This document shows, one piece after another, positions 12,501 to 23,655 of a stretch of DNA of 64,000 bases. The number at the start of each line of letters is the position of its first letter. Position 1 is the stretch's first letter. Under the pieces are notes generated by a model that searched no databases, was not told the DNA's origin, and worked only from the letters and a program-made list of their open reading frames with translations. The translations under genes were made by a program, and so were the position numbers. The DNA is from Eopsaltria australis (taxonomy: Eukaryota > Chordata > Aves > Passeriformes > Petroicidae): assembly GCA_034509425.1 (NCBI GenBank), contig JAVTVJ010011652.1, forward strand, positions 1,193,001-1,257,000. Direction: 5' to 3'.

Positions 12501-13943
12501 ACTGCCACTGCTGCTGCTGCCTGCTGCTCTGACTGCAGGAAAAAGCCATCTAAATGGCACTGGCCTTCTCCAGGGTCACTTGGGAATTTGAGATGTATGG
12601 GTGGAGCAGCTCTGCTGCAGGATTAATGTAAGTTCTCAGTCTGTATGCCACAACTTTCTTTTTCTTCCTTTCCAGAGGAATTATCTGGTCACAATGCTGA
12701 ATAATTTGTTAGAAGGCCATCCTTAACAGCTGTGTGAAATGCTTGCCCCTAAAAAGACCCACAACATATTATATTTGCAGATCAACTTCTCTGGATTCTG
12801 AACCACATCAGAGGCACAGCACAGAGTGAGGGCACAAACCCCATCATCTCCTTTCAACATGGGGTGGGTCCCAGCTGGACACACACAGTAATTGCTTCAG
12901 TGAACTCTGTCAGACTCAACAAAATATTGCTGCCAGACCTGCAAGGTGTGCCCAGCCCAAAGCTCCTGCTCGTGGTCAGCAAAACCACTGCTCTAGAGCT
13001 CACCAAGCCAACAGATCGGCTTCAGTGTTCTTGGTCAAATCATTGCAGACTGGATGAGGCATCTCAAATCCAGGAGCTCTGGACATAACTGAGGTTTGTT
13101 TCCAAATGCACTAGAGGGTTGCCAATGGACAGAGAGGCCCTTCTTGCTGAAACTCTGTTCCAACAGTACATAGACCCTCTCCTCTTCCTTGCAGTCAGAT
13201 GTTTACATAAGCAAAAGTATCTTGGGAAGTGCCCTTTGTGGATTTGGATCTTTCTCTCCCTTCTGAAATGATCAGAATTTTTGTTCATTAATTTGAAACT
13301 GAGGTTGTCTGCAGTCCAACACTAATAGCAGAAATGTGCCATTTACACCAATTAAGCATTCAGCTTAATGCCTTTATATAGCTGATTTGTAGCAGAATTT
13401 GGTCAGATTCTGCTTTCTTTTAAACTCATGCAACACAGTTTAATGGATATAAAAGCAGAATTAGCTTTTCCTTTTTTTTTTTTTTATTAAGCCACTGTAG
13501 ACATTCTAGCTGTAGGCTCATCACTCACACTGTATTTCTGTCTCCTGTTTGGCTTCTTTTTTACTTTCCCTGTCCCAGAACTTGCTGTTCTCTGCAAGGA
13601 GAAACATGCAATACACACAACATGCAAAATTACAGAGGGAAATCCCAGGCCAGGGCAGAACTATATTATAAAGACAAGTTGAGCGCTCAGAAGTAAAGGG
13701 CTCTGTTATAGCTGTAACCTGAGCACATCCCCTTATGCATTTGCATTTGCACTTCATGTCTTTAATTTACCTGAAGCCATCAAATATCTTCATTCCTAGC
13801 CAAACCCTTTTCCAGAGTAATTCCACATAGATTCAGCTGCCCATGTGTGCTGCAGAGCACATACCCAGGATATTCATACAAGCAAGCACTGACCCTGCTA
13901 GCAATGAATAACTCCACTGCATGGTCCTGCTGTGCTGGAGGAA
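6552..13943. other. intergenic, no gene seen
   Basis: This is unique-looking sequence of moderate to low GC. Open frames here (for example 9046-9462 minus) are short, lack recognisable domains and show no exon-like junctions. I recognise no repeat family. A poly-T run lies at about 13473-13486. Confidence 0.5.
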
Positions 13944-14214
13944 GTTTCTGTGGGGGACAATGACTTTAAGCTGAAGGAGGGTAAGTTTAGGTCATATATT
14001 AGGGTGAATTTTTTTACTGTGAGGCTAGTTAGACACTGAAACAGGCTGCCCAGGGGAGCTGTGGATGCCCCATCCATGGAAGTGCCCACGACCAGGCTGG
14101 GTGTGGCTTTGAGCAGCCTGGGCTAGTGGAAGGTGTCCCTCCCCGTGGCAGGGAAGTTGCAAGGAGATGATCTTCAAGGTCCTTTCTAACACAAACCATT
14201 TTATGAGTCTATGA
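13944..14214 (+). mobile_element. CR1 LINE 3' end, copy 1
   Basis: The end of a CR1 non-LTR retrotransposon in plus orientation. Diagnostic pieces in order are TTTACTGTGAGG, ACAGGCTGCCCAGGGGAGCTG, TGGATGCCCCATCCATGGAAG, GACCAGGCTGGGTGTGG, GGAAGGTGTCCCTCCCCGTGGC and the end CATTTTATGAGTCTATGA. It is 5'-truncated, as most avian CR1 copies are, and has no coding capacity. Confidence 0.9.
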
Positions 14215-14559
14215 AGAAATGCACCTTGGCAAAAAAATATCTCTTTTTGCAGAACCCCACTGCAAAGTGATTCCCAAAGAGCATGTCTGCCTGTGCCCTC
14301 TGCCCTGCCACAGGGACACGGCACAGCCACAGCAGGGCAGGAGCAGGATCCACCCAGCCCCGCTCCTGCCCCCACCTCTGCCTCATCAGCAGCTGCTCAG
14401 GAAAGGGTGGGAGTGCAAGGCAAACTGGAGTGGTATTTTCCCAGAACAGTCCTTTACCCTCAAGCGATCTGCAGTCCATGGACTTCCTGAGCCAAAGACG
14501 ATATTTCTACGGCAAGGAAATCATTTCCAAGCCCTTGAAAGAAGCAGGAGTTCATCGAG

Positions 14560-14860
14560 GGGTGGCACCTGCCGGGAAACCTCCCCGCTGTCTGGCGTCC
14601 GCGTTATCCACCTCCGGTACATTTTCCCAGGAGAGATGGTTGGGATTCGCCACGGGAGCAGGAGAAGGAGGGCGGAGGGATGCTCCTGCTCGGGCCTGGC
14701 CGCCAGTTCCGCGGAGCTGCCGCCAGAGAGAGCTCGAAGCCCGCGGGCCGAGCAGCGCCCGCCGCTCCCGGGGCAGCGCCGAGCGCGTCCCGATCCCAGC
14801 GGGAACTCGGGCTGCTCCGAAGGGTCCAGGACAGCGGCCGGGAGGGCTCAGGGACATCCA
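14560..14860. promoter_or_regulatory. small CpG-rich block between two CR1 copies
   Basis: This block is GC-rich with many CpGs (GCCGCCAGTTCCGCGGAGC and similar), in contrast with its AT-richer surroundings. Frames are open on both strands, as expected from high GC, and none encodes a recognisable domain. It may be a weak promoter or a small CpG island; no gene can be attached to it. Confidence 0.4.
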
Positions 14861-14964
14861 GCACCTCTGGCAGCCTGCTCAACCTCTGTAGCATGTCTTT
14901 GCCGTGGTCCGAATTGCTTTAAGAAGCGCGTCAGGAAATGCAAGAGGGATGGAGAGGGATTTTT

Positions 14965-15255
14965 TGCAAGAGCATGGAGTGATAGCACAAGGCAGAACGG
15001 CTTCCGTCTGAAAGAGAGTAGGTTTAGATTAAATAGTTGGGGGAAATCGTTACTGTGCAGGTGGTAATGTACTGGAAAGGGCTTCCCAAGAAAGTTGTGG
15101 ATGCCCCAACCCTGTAGGAGGTCGGGGCCAGGTTGGATTAAGCTCTGAGCAGCCTGGTGTAGTGAAAGGTGTCCCTGTCCACGGCAGGGTTTTGGAACTT
15201 GCTGGTCATTAGGGTCCCTTCCAATCCCAGGCCATTTTATGATCTTAAGATTCCA
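14965..15255 (+). mobile_element. CR1 LINE 3' end, copy 2
   Basis: A second CR1 3' end in the same orientation, about 750 bp after copy 1. It shows GTAGGTTTAGATTAAATAG, TTACTGTGCAGGTGG, GTGGATGCCCCAACCCTG, GGCCAGGTTGGATTAAGC, GAAAGGTGTCCCTGTCCACGG and the end CCATTTTATGATCTTA. It is diverged from copy 1, so the two are separate insertions rather than a recent duplication. Confidence 0.9.
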
Positions 15256-18200
15256 TGCTATCAGTGAGCTCCTAGGAATATGCTGGTGACTTCTTGGCGC
15301 CAAATACACACCAACATAAACATAATCACTTGTGACCTCCCTTACATAGTGCTCTATGGATTACCACTTAAAGACCTGTCAATGCTGGGTCAGTTGACCA
15401 GATGGATGTTCTCAGGCAGTCGATCTCCAGCTGCTGCGTACTGTAGCAAGAGGACAGGCAGCAGCCTGGAACAGTTGTAACTGGAGAGACTGCGCCACCT
15501 GTGTGCCCACAATTGCTCTCCTGGGCACCCTGGCTCCTTTTCTGAGAGCTCTTGTTTGCAGCACACCAAAGAGCAACCCCTGGTTTTGAAGGCAATGAGG
15601 GAGAGAGCAAGAAAGGAAATCTCCTGGATTTTGCAAGCATAGCTATGGTGAGTAGCCTGCAGCTGTCCAGCTAGTTCAGAATGTCATTTTAGCCAGAAAA
15701 ACCTGAAGTTTTTATAGCATTAATGCCTCCCCTGAATCTCATCTGGATCTCACTCACTCCTGCCTGATCTCTGAACTAGTATGAGATGAGAGGGGAATGG
15801 AGACATCATGACAGCCTACAAGCTCTACCTCCCTTGCCAAGCTAAAGAGCATCTCCTTTCATGCTCTCCTCACCAGCTCCCCCCACTGTCACACAGGACT
15901 GTCCCCAAGCTGCCTCCCTGTCACACAGAGCTGGTGCCACTGATGGAGAACATCTCCACCTGTGCTGCTGTTCCAGCAGGGAGAGGAGTGAAAGCTGCTG
16001 CTCCACTCTGCCATGGCATGTCTTGCCTGGGCACCCAAGAGTGGAACCCCAGCCATCTCTGAGGGGTTTCAGCTCTGCACACACAATGATGATGAGCTCC
16101 AAGGAACCTGCACTACAAGGTCCCTAAATTGGAGCATAGCTCTGTCCCAAAAGGCACATGAGAACTGGTGCAGTCATCACTGGCCCAGCAGGCAGGAGCT
16201 AAACAGGCTCAGCTGATCCCCTCCAACTCCCAGAGCCCCAACCAAATTGACAGCTCCTGGACCTGTTTGAAAATTATCAATGTCCCAGCCACTTGCTGGG
16301 ATAAGCAACACACCTGATTTCCTTCAGAAATACCCTCAACAGGGAGTCATCTCTTCACATCAGCTGATTTTTGCACCAGCCCAGCATTTGTGAGCCAGCC
16401 CAGCAGACTGAAGGCTCACACCAGCACCCAGGGACAATTTGGGTGTTCCTGACACAGCTGAAGGGCTCAGAGCCCTACTGATGGGTGACATTCATCCTCA
16501 TACTATGTCTGGTTTAGTCCCCTCTAGCTCACTGGATACACACAATCTTTCACCTTGAAGTCCCTTTAAACACTTCACAATGTCATTACTTTCCTGGTAA
16601 ACTTCAAGTCCTTACAAGAAGACAAATATGAGTCAGGGGATGTACAGAAATCAAGTAACAATTTTAAAATAGTCTGGAGAAGAATATATATCCTTTCTGA
16701 CAAGGGTCTCATTAGAGATTATCTGATCTCATCCTCTCAACTGAATTTTTGACTTAGAGTAAGTATCCTTCCCATCACCTCCTGGCTGGGCCAAATCCCT
16801 TTCCTGATTATTCCTGCCCTATGGAAATGCAACCATGTAAGATGAAAGTTAATAATGCACTGTTTATTTTCACACAGATGGAATATTTTGTGAACTATTC
16901 TGGGGATTTTGGCATGAGTTTTTAAATAGGATTCTCAATCTAATCTAAATCAAATGGGGAAATATATCCATCATTGTGGCAGAAACTATGAAGGAGAAAA
17001 ACTTCTTCTAAGTAGCACTTTCCTTTCTGTAGTCCCTTCCCTTGCCCAGGGATCAAAGTTGCTTGTATTTCCTTTCAATTGAGCCACTGTTTCACTCACT
17101 TAGAAGAGATCCCAGATGCATTCAGGACACCACGGATGTCACAGATGGCAGCACCACAGCACCTCTCTTTGGAAGCAGGCCTGCCTTATTGCAGCTTAGC
17201 CGGTGGATGGAAAGAGGTCCTGCCTCAAGCCAGGTGGGTGATCATTTTTGATGTCTTCTTAGCCAGCAAAATGAGAGGGGAGGTCTCCTTTTAATATCTG
17301 GGACTGAAATCTGGCCTGAGCTGCAGCACTGAGCAGTCAGTCCCTGGCAGGAGCTTGGCCAGGGCTCTGCTTTGTGCCTGGGTCCTGCCAGAGGCTGCTG
17401 TGACACCAACACAGGCTGGGGACAGTCCCCATTTTGTCACACGTGTGTTGAGTCCCTTGGATAAACCTTTCCTTAATTACACACCTCAGGCTAAATACTC
17501 TGAATGTGATGTGAGGGGAGCCTGGCTTATACAGGTCTTTTTTGGCCCATCAGGAGTGTCACCCCTGGCCCAGGTAGACTTTGGAAGTAAATGCAAAGAC
17601 AGAATCTAAAAGTCATCAATGCACCTGATGGGATTGTCTGTAACATATTTCTCAGCCTTAAAGCCTTTTCAAAAGTCCATAAAATACAGCATTTCCTTGA
17701 GTATTTTTTCCAATAACCATGCTAATTTTCCATCCCAGTTGTGCAGACTGCGCTGGGGCAAGAGGTGTTCTGATTATTTCCTTTGTTTATGGTATTAGAC
17801 TTAAACTATTGTTGATCTTATTGTTCTTATTTGTAACGTGTTCACCTCACTAGGACAAGTAATTGTGTCAAGCAAGTTGGAGTCCAATCTGCAGAGCTGA
17901 ATATTCAGAACTGCAAAAGAAAGGCTCCAATTTTTCAAGCAGCGGGCATATTACTCCTCCATTTGGATTATTAAATTCTAATTACAGCCTGTTGATCCAG
18001 TTACAATGTTGTTTGTAAATCTAAATACAGTTCTCTAAAGCCTGCATTTTATTTCTTAACCTGTTGATGCTTAGTAAAAAAACACCGGTGTGCCTAATAG
18101 AGCAGGTGGAGCTTAGCTTGCTTGTGATCAAGCTCTTTCTTCCTCATCTGTGTTCCTTTGGATATGTTAAGGAATGAGTACTTAACATCAGGAAGAGCCA

Positions 18201-19900
18201 TGACCAAAGTACTTCACATAATGCCTTGGTACCTGTGGACTCAGCAGAGCTGGGGTCAGGAAGAAATTTTCCTCAGGTAACATTGGTGATGATTCCCAAG
18301 CTTTTTGGGAGGAGGGGATTTGGTTTCTCTGCTCTTCGAGCAGTTACCCAAGCTCTTCTGGGAATGGCACCTTAACAATTCCCTCCTACACTGACAATTC
18401 TTTTAGTCCCTTCTCTTCTTTTCATGCAATGTTTTCTGCCTTTCCAAGCCCTTTTCTTCCCTCTGTCTTCATGAATGCAAAATGCAAGGAAAGCAGAGAA
18501 GCCCAAGCCAAGTGGTGTGAGCAGCAATGGTTCTCAGGAACTGCTGCGTTTCTGGTGGCCTAGAAGTCTCCACAGCTCTGAGCTGTGAGCGTACCTGCAG
18601 CACCCTCCCTCACCTGTAAAAGCAGAGAAGTTTTCAGTAAAAAACTACCATGATGGATGATTGCCTGAGTCCATAAACCATACTCCCATCACAACCTTAT
18701 TTTTTCTTCCAAGCCTCCTTTTAAACTCCTGGACCCTTGTGTGCTTACAAGCACCCAGCACAGGCTTTAGTCAGGCTTCTCACACACCTGGTGAGGTGGC
18801 CAACTGTGGCTTGACCACTGGGCAAGGAAATCACCAGGTGCACACTCAGGATTGCCTGAGAGAGCTCCTCCCTGAGCCAGGCTCAGCTCCAGGCAGTGAA
18901 GCATCACCGTGTCACTATAGTGGAAAGGGCCAGGAGGGACTTGTGGATGTTTTAACAGGTGGCGTTGGGGAATTAGCCCAATTCCTCCTTTCATCCTTAT
19001 CACTCAGAATCCCCTGGGGAAGGAAGGGAGGGAGCTCCCCTTCCTGATAGGAAATGTGAAGGTCTCCTAGAGATTTTCTGCAGAGGTCTCTGCCCATGAG
19101 CACTTTGACAGGAATTTTGGATACAGATGTCCAAGCAATGGACAGCTCCAGCAGGTACCACTGTTCCCATCAATGCCTTCCCATGGGTCCCACAGGGAAA
19201 GTCACTGGGGTGCAGGTGGTGGGGGTAGAAGGTAAAACCTGCTTCCTCCCCTTCAAACAGCACCTGAGCTTGCAGTCTTGGCCTGCGCAAGCACAGAGCA
19301 AGGAGTAAAAGGACTGAAAGACATCAGGACATCGGGGATGGAATGTGTTAGCTGGAGAGCTGAGTGCTCACACACACACATTTCCCTGTGAGATGTGCAA
19401 GGCAGGGTGGTGCTCCCTCCTGGGAGGAAAAGTGCGGTTTCCTTGCCAAGCCCAGTGGATCAGCTGAGAGGGCACAGTCTTCAAGCCACGGGAAAGGCCT
19501 GCCTGTGGCTCTGCTTGCATCTCTGTGTCCTCCTGACTGGGGACAAGAGGATTCCATCTCCTCTCCAGGCTGTCGCTGAACCTTGACAGTGCCCCCATGA
19601 AGGTGTGAAGGAAACTTTTCACTTCTCAGATGGCTGTGACCAGCAGGAACAAAATTATTGAGCCCAGAGTCTCTGCCAGGAAAGAGACAAGTTGGACTGG
19701 AGGAGAGTGAGGGGGCTGCTTCTACTACAAGGAAACAAATCTACTTCCCTGGTCAGAGAGCAGCACGGTACCCTCATTGCTGGGAGTGAGGGCTGGGGCA
19801 AAAATGTTCTTCTTGACCTTCTGCTGGATCCCTTGGCTTCATCCCTTCTGGAGCAGCCTCCTTCCCCCACCCTCAGTGTGCATTTAATGGGCAGAAAGAG
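15256..19900. other. intergenic, no gene seen
   Basis: No exon structure or named repeat was recognised. The block at about 17780-18140 is AT-rich with several homeodomain-like TAATT cores and is listed separately as a possible enhancer. GC content rises towards the CpG island that begins near 20.1 kb. Confidence 0.5.
17780..18140. promoter_or_regulatory. candidate developmental enhancer (AT-rich, TAATT-containing)
   Basis: This compact, non-repetitive block contains AAGTAATTGTG (about 17859), ATTATTAAATTCTAATTAC (about 17967) and other TAATT or ATTA cores matching homeodomain sites. It lies 21 kb upstream of VAX1. The function is inferred from motif content and position only; conservation was not tested. 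Confidence 0.25.
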
Positions 19901-20079
19901 GCTTTCTAGATGTTCCCAGCAACCAGAGACCTGCAGAAGCCGACCTGAGAGGTGAGGGGAAGACCCTCACTCTGCCCAAAGGAGAGGCATTCGTGCAGCT
20001 CAATAAAAACTCACTGCCATGCCCGAGCAAGCAGGTTTCTAAGGATTCCTGAAAGCCAGAGGGAAAGGATGTAACCCCG

Positions 20080-20870
20080 GGGATGTCATGCTGCCACTTG
20101 TCGCCTGCATCCCCCGCTGCTGCCCGTGTGGGATGAAGGTGCTGCACCGTCCCCAGCCCGCAGCATCTGCCGCCGGGGAGCGCCGAACGCCGCGGGCGAG
20201 CCGGGCTCGGGGGGACGTCGAGGGAGACAGAGAGGGTGAGAGCAGGGAGAGGCAGCCACGGTGTCATCCCTGCCTGACGTGGGAACGGGAGAGGAGGAAG
20301 GCGCCGGCTCCGCAGCTCTCGTCCGGCATCCCCACAGAGCCTGGGCGCCCTGGACGGGGCCGCTGCCCGGTCTGAGCGCACTCCTGAGCCCCGGGCAGTC
20401 GCGGCAATGGGCACAGGGGCTTCACCCTTCGGGGCCTCCGCTCCCGGGCGCCTGCCCGCTGTGCCGGCCGTGCTGCGGCTCCGAGCCGCACCTGCCCCTC
20501 GCAAGGGCCGGGGCTCTCCGCCCTGGGTCTCTCAGTTTGAGTTTTCCAGCTCCGAGGGTTGGGAAGGGCGCAAGAGTGGGTTTGCTGCCTCGTGGCTTCG
20601 CTGCCGGTTGTAGCGGGGAGTGTCCGAGGAGAGGCGCGGAGAAGAGCGGCTCCGGACACGCCAGCACCGGCTCCAGGGGCTGCTCCCGGCCCCGATGTGT
20701 GCCCGGCCGGGCCCGCAGATGCGAGGGATGGGTGTCCGCCCGAGGCTAGGGAGAAAATAAAGAAAATAAATCGAAAACACCCCGCTGGACCGCGCTCACC
20801 CCGCAGCCAGCCTGGCGGGCAGCAGCGGCTCCACGGCCGGCGGCGAGGGGAGCGGGGAGGGAGGGAGGGA
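20080..20870. promoter_or_regulatory. CpG island, intergenic
   Basis: About 800 bp of high-GC, CpG-rich DNA with GC-box-like CCGCC and GGGCGG stretches. It lies about 18 kb upstream of VAX1 and 14 kb from KCNK18. Donor-like sequences on the plus strand (GAGAG|GTGAGG at 19951/19952 and GAGG|GTGAGA at 20235/20236) would fit a plus-strand non-coding transcript, but no coding exon is recognisable. Open frames on both strands reflect GC content. Confidence 0.6.
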
Positions 20871-21467
20871 TGGATGGAGCCGGGCAGGTCCTGCGTGCCT
20901 GGGCTGTGGCTGTGACTCGCAGGTTCTCTCCTTGTAACCACTGCCCGCCTGGAAGGAGTCACGAAGCTGCGTGTGGGGAGAGGCTGCGGTTAAGCGCCTG
21001 TGGGGAGCGGAACTCTCTCTTTATTCCGGGTTTCCAAACCACCTGTAAAATAACAAAAAAGGTGGGCGAAGCTCTGGTGTAAAATCCTGGAAACAAAAGG
21101 CCGTTCACAGGCGTCAGCCGATGCCCGGACCGGCCGGCCCAGGTGTCAGGGAAGCACCGGGCTGCGTGTCTGCTCTCCCGCTCGGCCCCCAGGACGGCAC
21201 CATCGAACTCCCGAATTGGCACAAATAAATTATGTGCAGCATCCGATGGCGCGATTCGGTTTGTTCTATTTAAGTTTCCCTTCCTTCACACGAAAGCTAT
21301 TCGGTTATTCCGTTCAGTTATCCCCCGCCACCCTCCCTGTGCTGCTGTGGTACCCAAAAACCGTCGACGACAAGAGAAAAAAACAATTTTACGGATAAAA
21401 TGTGAGGGGAAAAGATTTCAGTATTTTTTGCTTTTAAGAAATCAGGCCTGACACCGGCTATGCAAGG

Positions 21468-21487
21468 AAAAAAAAAAAAAAAAAAAA
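21468..21487. repeat. poly(A) run
   Basis: Twenty consecutive A residues, with no retroelement body recognised next to them. Confidence 0.9.
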
Positions 21488-21890
21488 CAAAGCAAACGGA
21501 AATCCTTCGAAATCGTCTCTCATTTAAGGTGAAATTCGGCCAATCATTACAGGCAAAGATTTTAAAGCAACCGGCAAACTGCCTAAAGTTTGTTAAAATG
21601 AATAAAAATACGTTAAATTGTTCATTGATTCTAAACTGTTTAATATCAAATTGGGTTTTTAGATGCGATGCATTACTTCCGAATAACAGACCATGACCAT
21701 CTAAACTGATTTTAGTTGTGCGTCCACGTGCAAGGCACATTATCGGGAGAATAAAATGTGCCGTGAAGGTTCGCAAATCTCCTTAAAATTGTATTTGATC
21801 AAGATAAATTAATACATTTCAGCTGTCAAAAAGCACGTTAAAGCATAGTTCCTCGTTTTCTATACTACCCCCTTTCCTACAGTTTTGGGG

Positions 21891-21891
21891 T

Positions 21892-21955
<64 letters not shown>

Positions 21956-22041
21956 TTTCTTTCTTTCTTTCTTTCTTTCTTTCTTTTCTCTCTCTTTCTC
22001 TGCTCTTTCTTTTCCTTTCTCTCTTTTCTTTTCCTTCTCCT
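21891..22041 (+). repeat. (TTTC)n microsatellite and pyrimidine tract
   Basis: About 100 bp of nearly perfect TTTC repeats, followed by an irregular TC/TTTTC tract. The whole 150 bp is polypyrimidine on the plus strand apart from a single G, so it is capable of triplex (H-DNA) formation. A matching Lys/Arg/Glu-rich frame on the other strand is an artefact of the repeat. Confidence 0.95.
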
Positions 22042-22409
22042 GTCATGAAAAACATGCTCTATACTTTTACTCTACAACGAGATAAAGGAAAAATTACAAA
22101 CTCAGCCTGACATTAATCTCTTCTTTCCTAGTTTGCCCTCAGCTGAGTGAAACGCAAGCCCAGGGTTTTCCCAAGGTGCTGTGAGATGGGTTCCTCGCTG
22201 GGCTCTGTTGCTCCTGATCGCGGTGCGGGCCAGAGAGGGAACCGGGGCTGCGGGCAAGCCCGGCCGGGGAGAGGCAGGGAACCCATCCCCGCGTGTGCAG
22301 GGGACTCGCAACACTAATCCCGCTCCATCTTGGGAGGTGGCACGCACGAAAAAAAGGGGGAAAAAAGGGTTTTGTTTCCCCATTGTGCCTATGTCCTGAA
22401 TAGAAACCT

Positions 22410-23300
22410 CCGCGGCTTCCGCCCGCCCGGGAGCGGCTGGGCCGGGGGAGGCTGCGGGGGGGCTCGCCCTGGTACCCCCCATCCATCCCCGGGGAGCGGG
22501 GCTGCGAAATCCTGGTGCCGGCGCGGCTGCCTCCGCCCGGGCTGGGGCAGGATCCGCCGGGCCCTTCCCGAGGGGCGAGAGCGCGGAGGGGCGGGCGGGA
22601 CACGCGTGGGGCGGTGGCGGTGGCCCAGGGCCCGGCGGGACGCGCGGGGATGCGCGGAGAGGGGCGGGACGCGCGTGGGAGCGGGGGAAGCGCGGGATGG
22701 GAGGAGCGCGCGTGGGCGGTGCCGGGCACAGCCGCGGGGCAGCCCCGTGGGGACGGACGGACGGCTGTGCCCGGCTGTCCCACGGCTGTGCCCGGCCGCT
22801 CCCGGAACGGGCCTTCCCCAGCGCCGCGTGGGAGCGAGGGCAGGGCGGCCAGGGGTGGCATCGGTGCGGGCGGTCTCGCATCCCCCACCCACCGGCCCGC
22901 GGGTGGGCGAGCGGGGCCGCGGTTGCTGGGGCCGGGCTCGGCTCCCCCTCGCCTCCCGCAGCCCCCGCAGCCGGCGAAGGCACCGCAGCGGCTGCGCCCC
23001 GGGGCTCCGCGGCCCCCGGACCCGCGCCTCCCTCCGGTGCGGGCAGGTGCAGAGCCCTGCCCGGCCCGGCCCCGCCGCTCTCCCTCCGCCGGGGCTGCAT
23101 TCCCGGCCCTGCCGCCCCTCGGAGCCCGGAGCGGGGCTGGGGAGAGCTGCTGGGCCGGCGGAGCTGCTGCGGGCCGGAGCGGGACAGGGGAGCCACCGCT
23201 CCCCCGCTCCCATCCCCGCTCTGGGACTGGGGCTTTCCCTGCCCGAGAGCAGCCGGGCTGCAGCGGCGTCAGGCCGGGCGGCGGCACCGCCGCCACTGCA
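22410..23300. promoter_or_regulatory. large CpG island, intergenic
   Basis: About 900 bp of very GC-rich, CpG-dense DNA containing GGGCGGG boxes (for example near 22590) and a short internal repeat (GGCTGTGCCCGGC repeated near 22763-22800). It is bounded by the pyrimidine tracts at 21.9 and 23.4 kb. Long open frames cross it on both strands (for example 22102-23196 minus and 22330-23322 plus), but they are Pro/Ala/Arg/Gly-rich, overlap each other and run into simple repeats. An unknown, perhaps non-coding, transcription start is the most economical reading. Confidence 0.65.
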
Positions 23301-23327
23301 GAACAGGTTTTTGTCTGTATAGCCTCC

Positions 23328-23579
23328 TTCTTTTTTTTTTTTTTTTTTTTTTCCTGAACAGTCATTTTTCCTTTTTCTTTTTCCTTTCGTTTTTCTTTTT
23401 TCTTTCCTTTTTCTTTTCCTATTTCTTTTCCTCTTTCTTTCTTTTAAATTTCCTTTTTTCTTTTTCTCTTTATTTTTCTTTTCCTCTTTCTTTTTCTTTT
23501 TTTCTTCTCTTTCTTTTTCTTTTCCATTTTCTTTTCCTTTTTTTCTCTTTCTCTTTCTCTTTCTCTTTCTCTTTCTCTT

Positions 23580-23610
<31 letters not shown>

Positions 23611-23655
23611 TTCTCTTTCTTTTTCTTTTTCTTTTCCATTTTCTTCTTTCTTCCG
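23328..23655 (+). repeat. long polypyrimidine tract with (CTCTTT)n
   Basis: A poly-T run at about 23331-23352 is followed by about 290 bp of almost pure pyrimidine sequence, including a regular CTCTTT-type array at about 23543-23620. It directly borders the CpG island at 22.4-23.3 kb. Confidence 0.95.

Noticed and set aside
14219..15067. 282-codon plus-strand frame
   Set aside because: It runs from CR1 copy 1 through a GC-rich block into CR1 copy 2, with no domain and no conserved feature.
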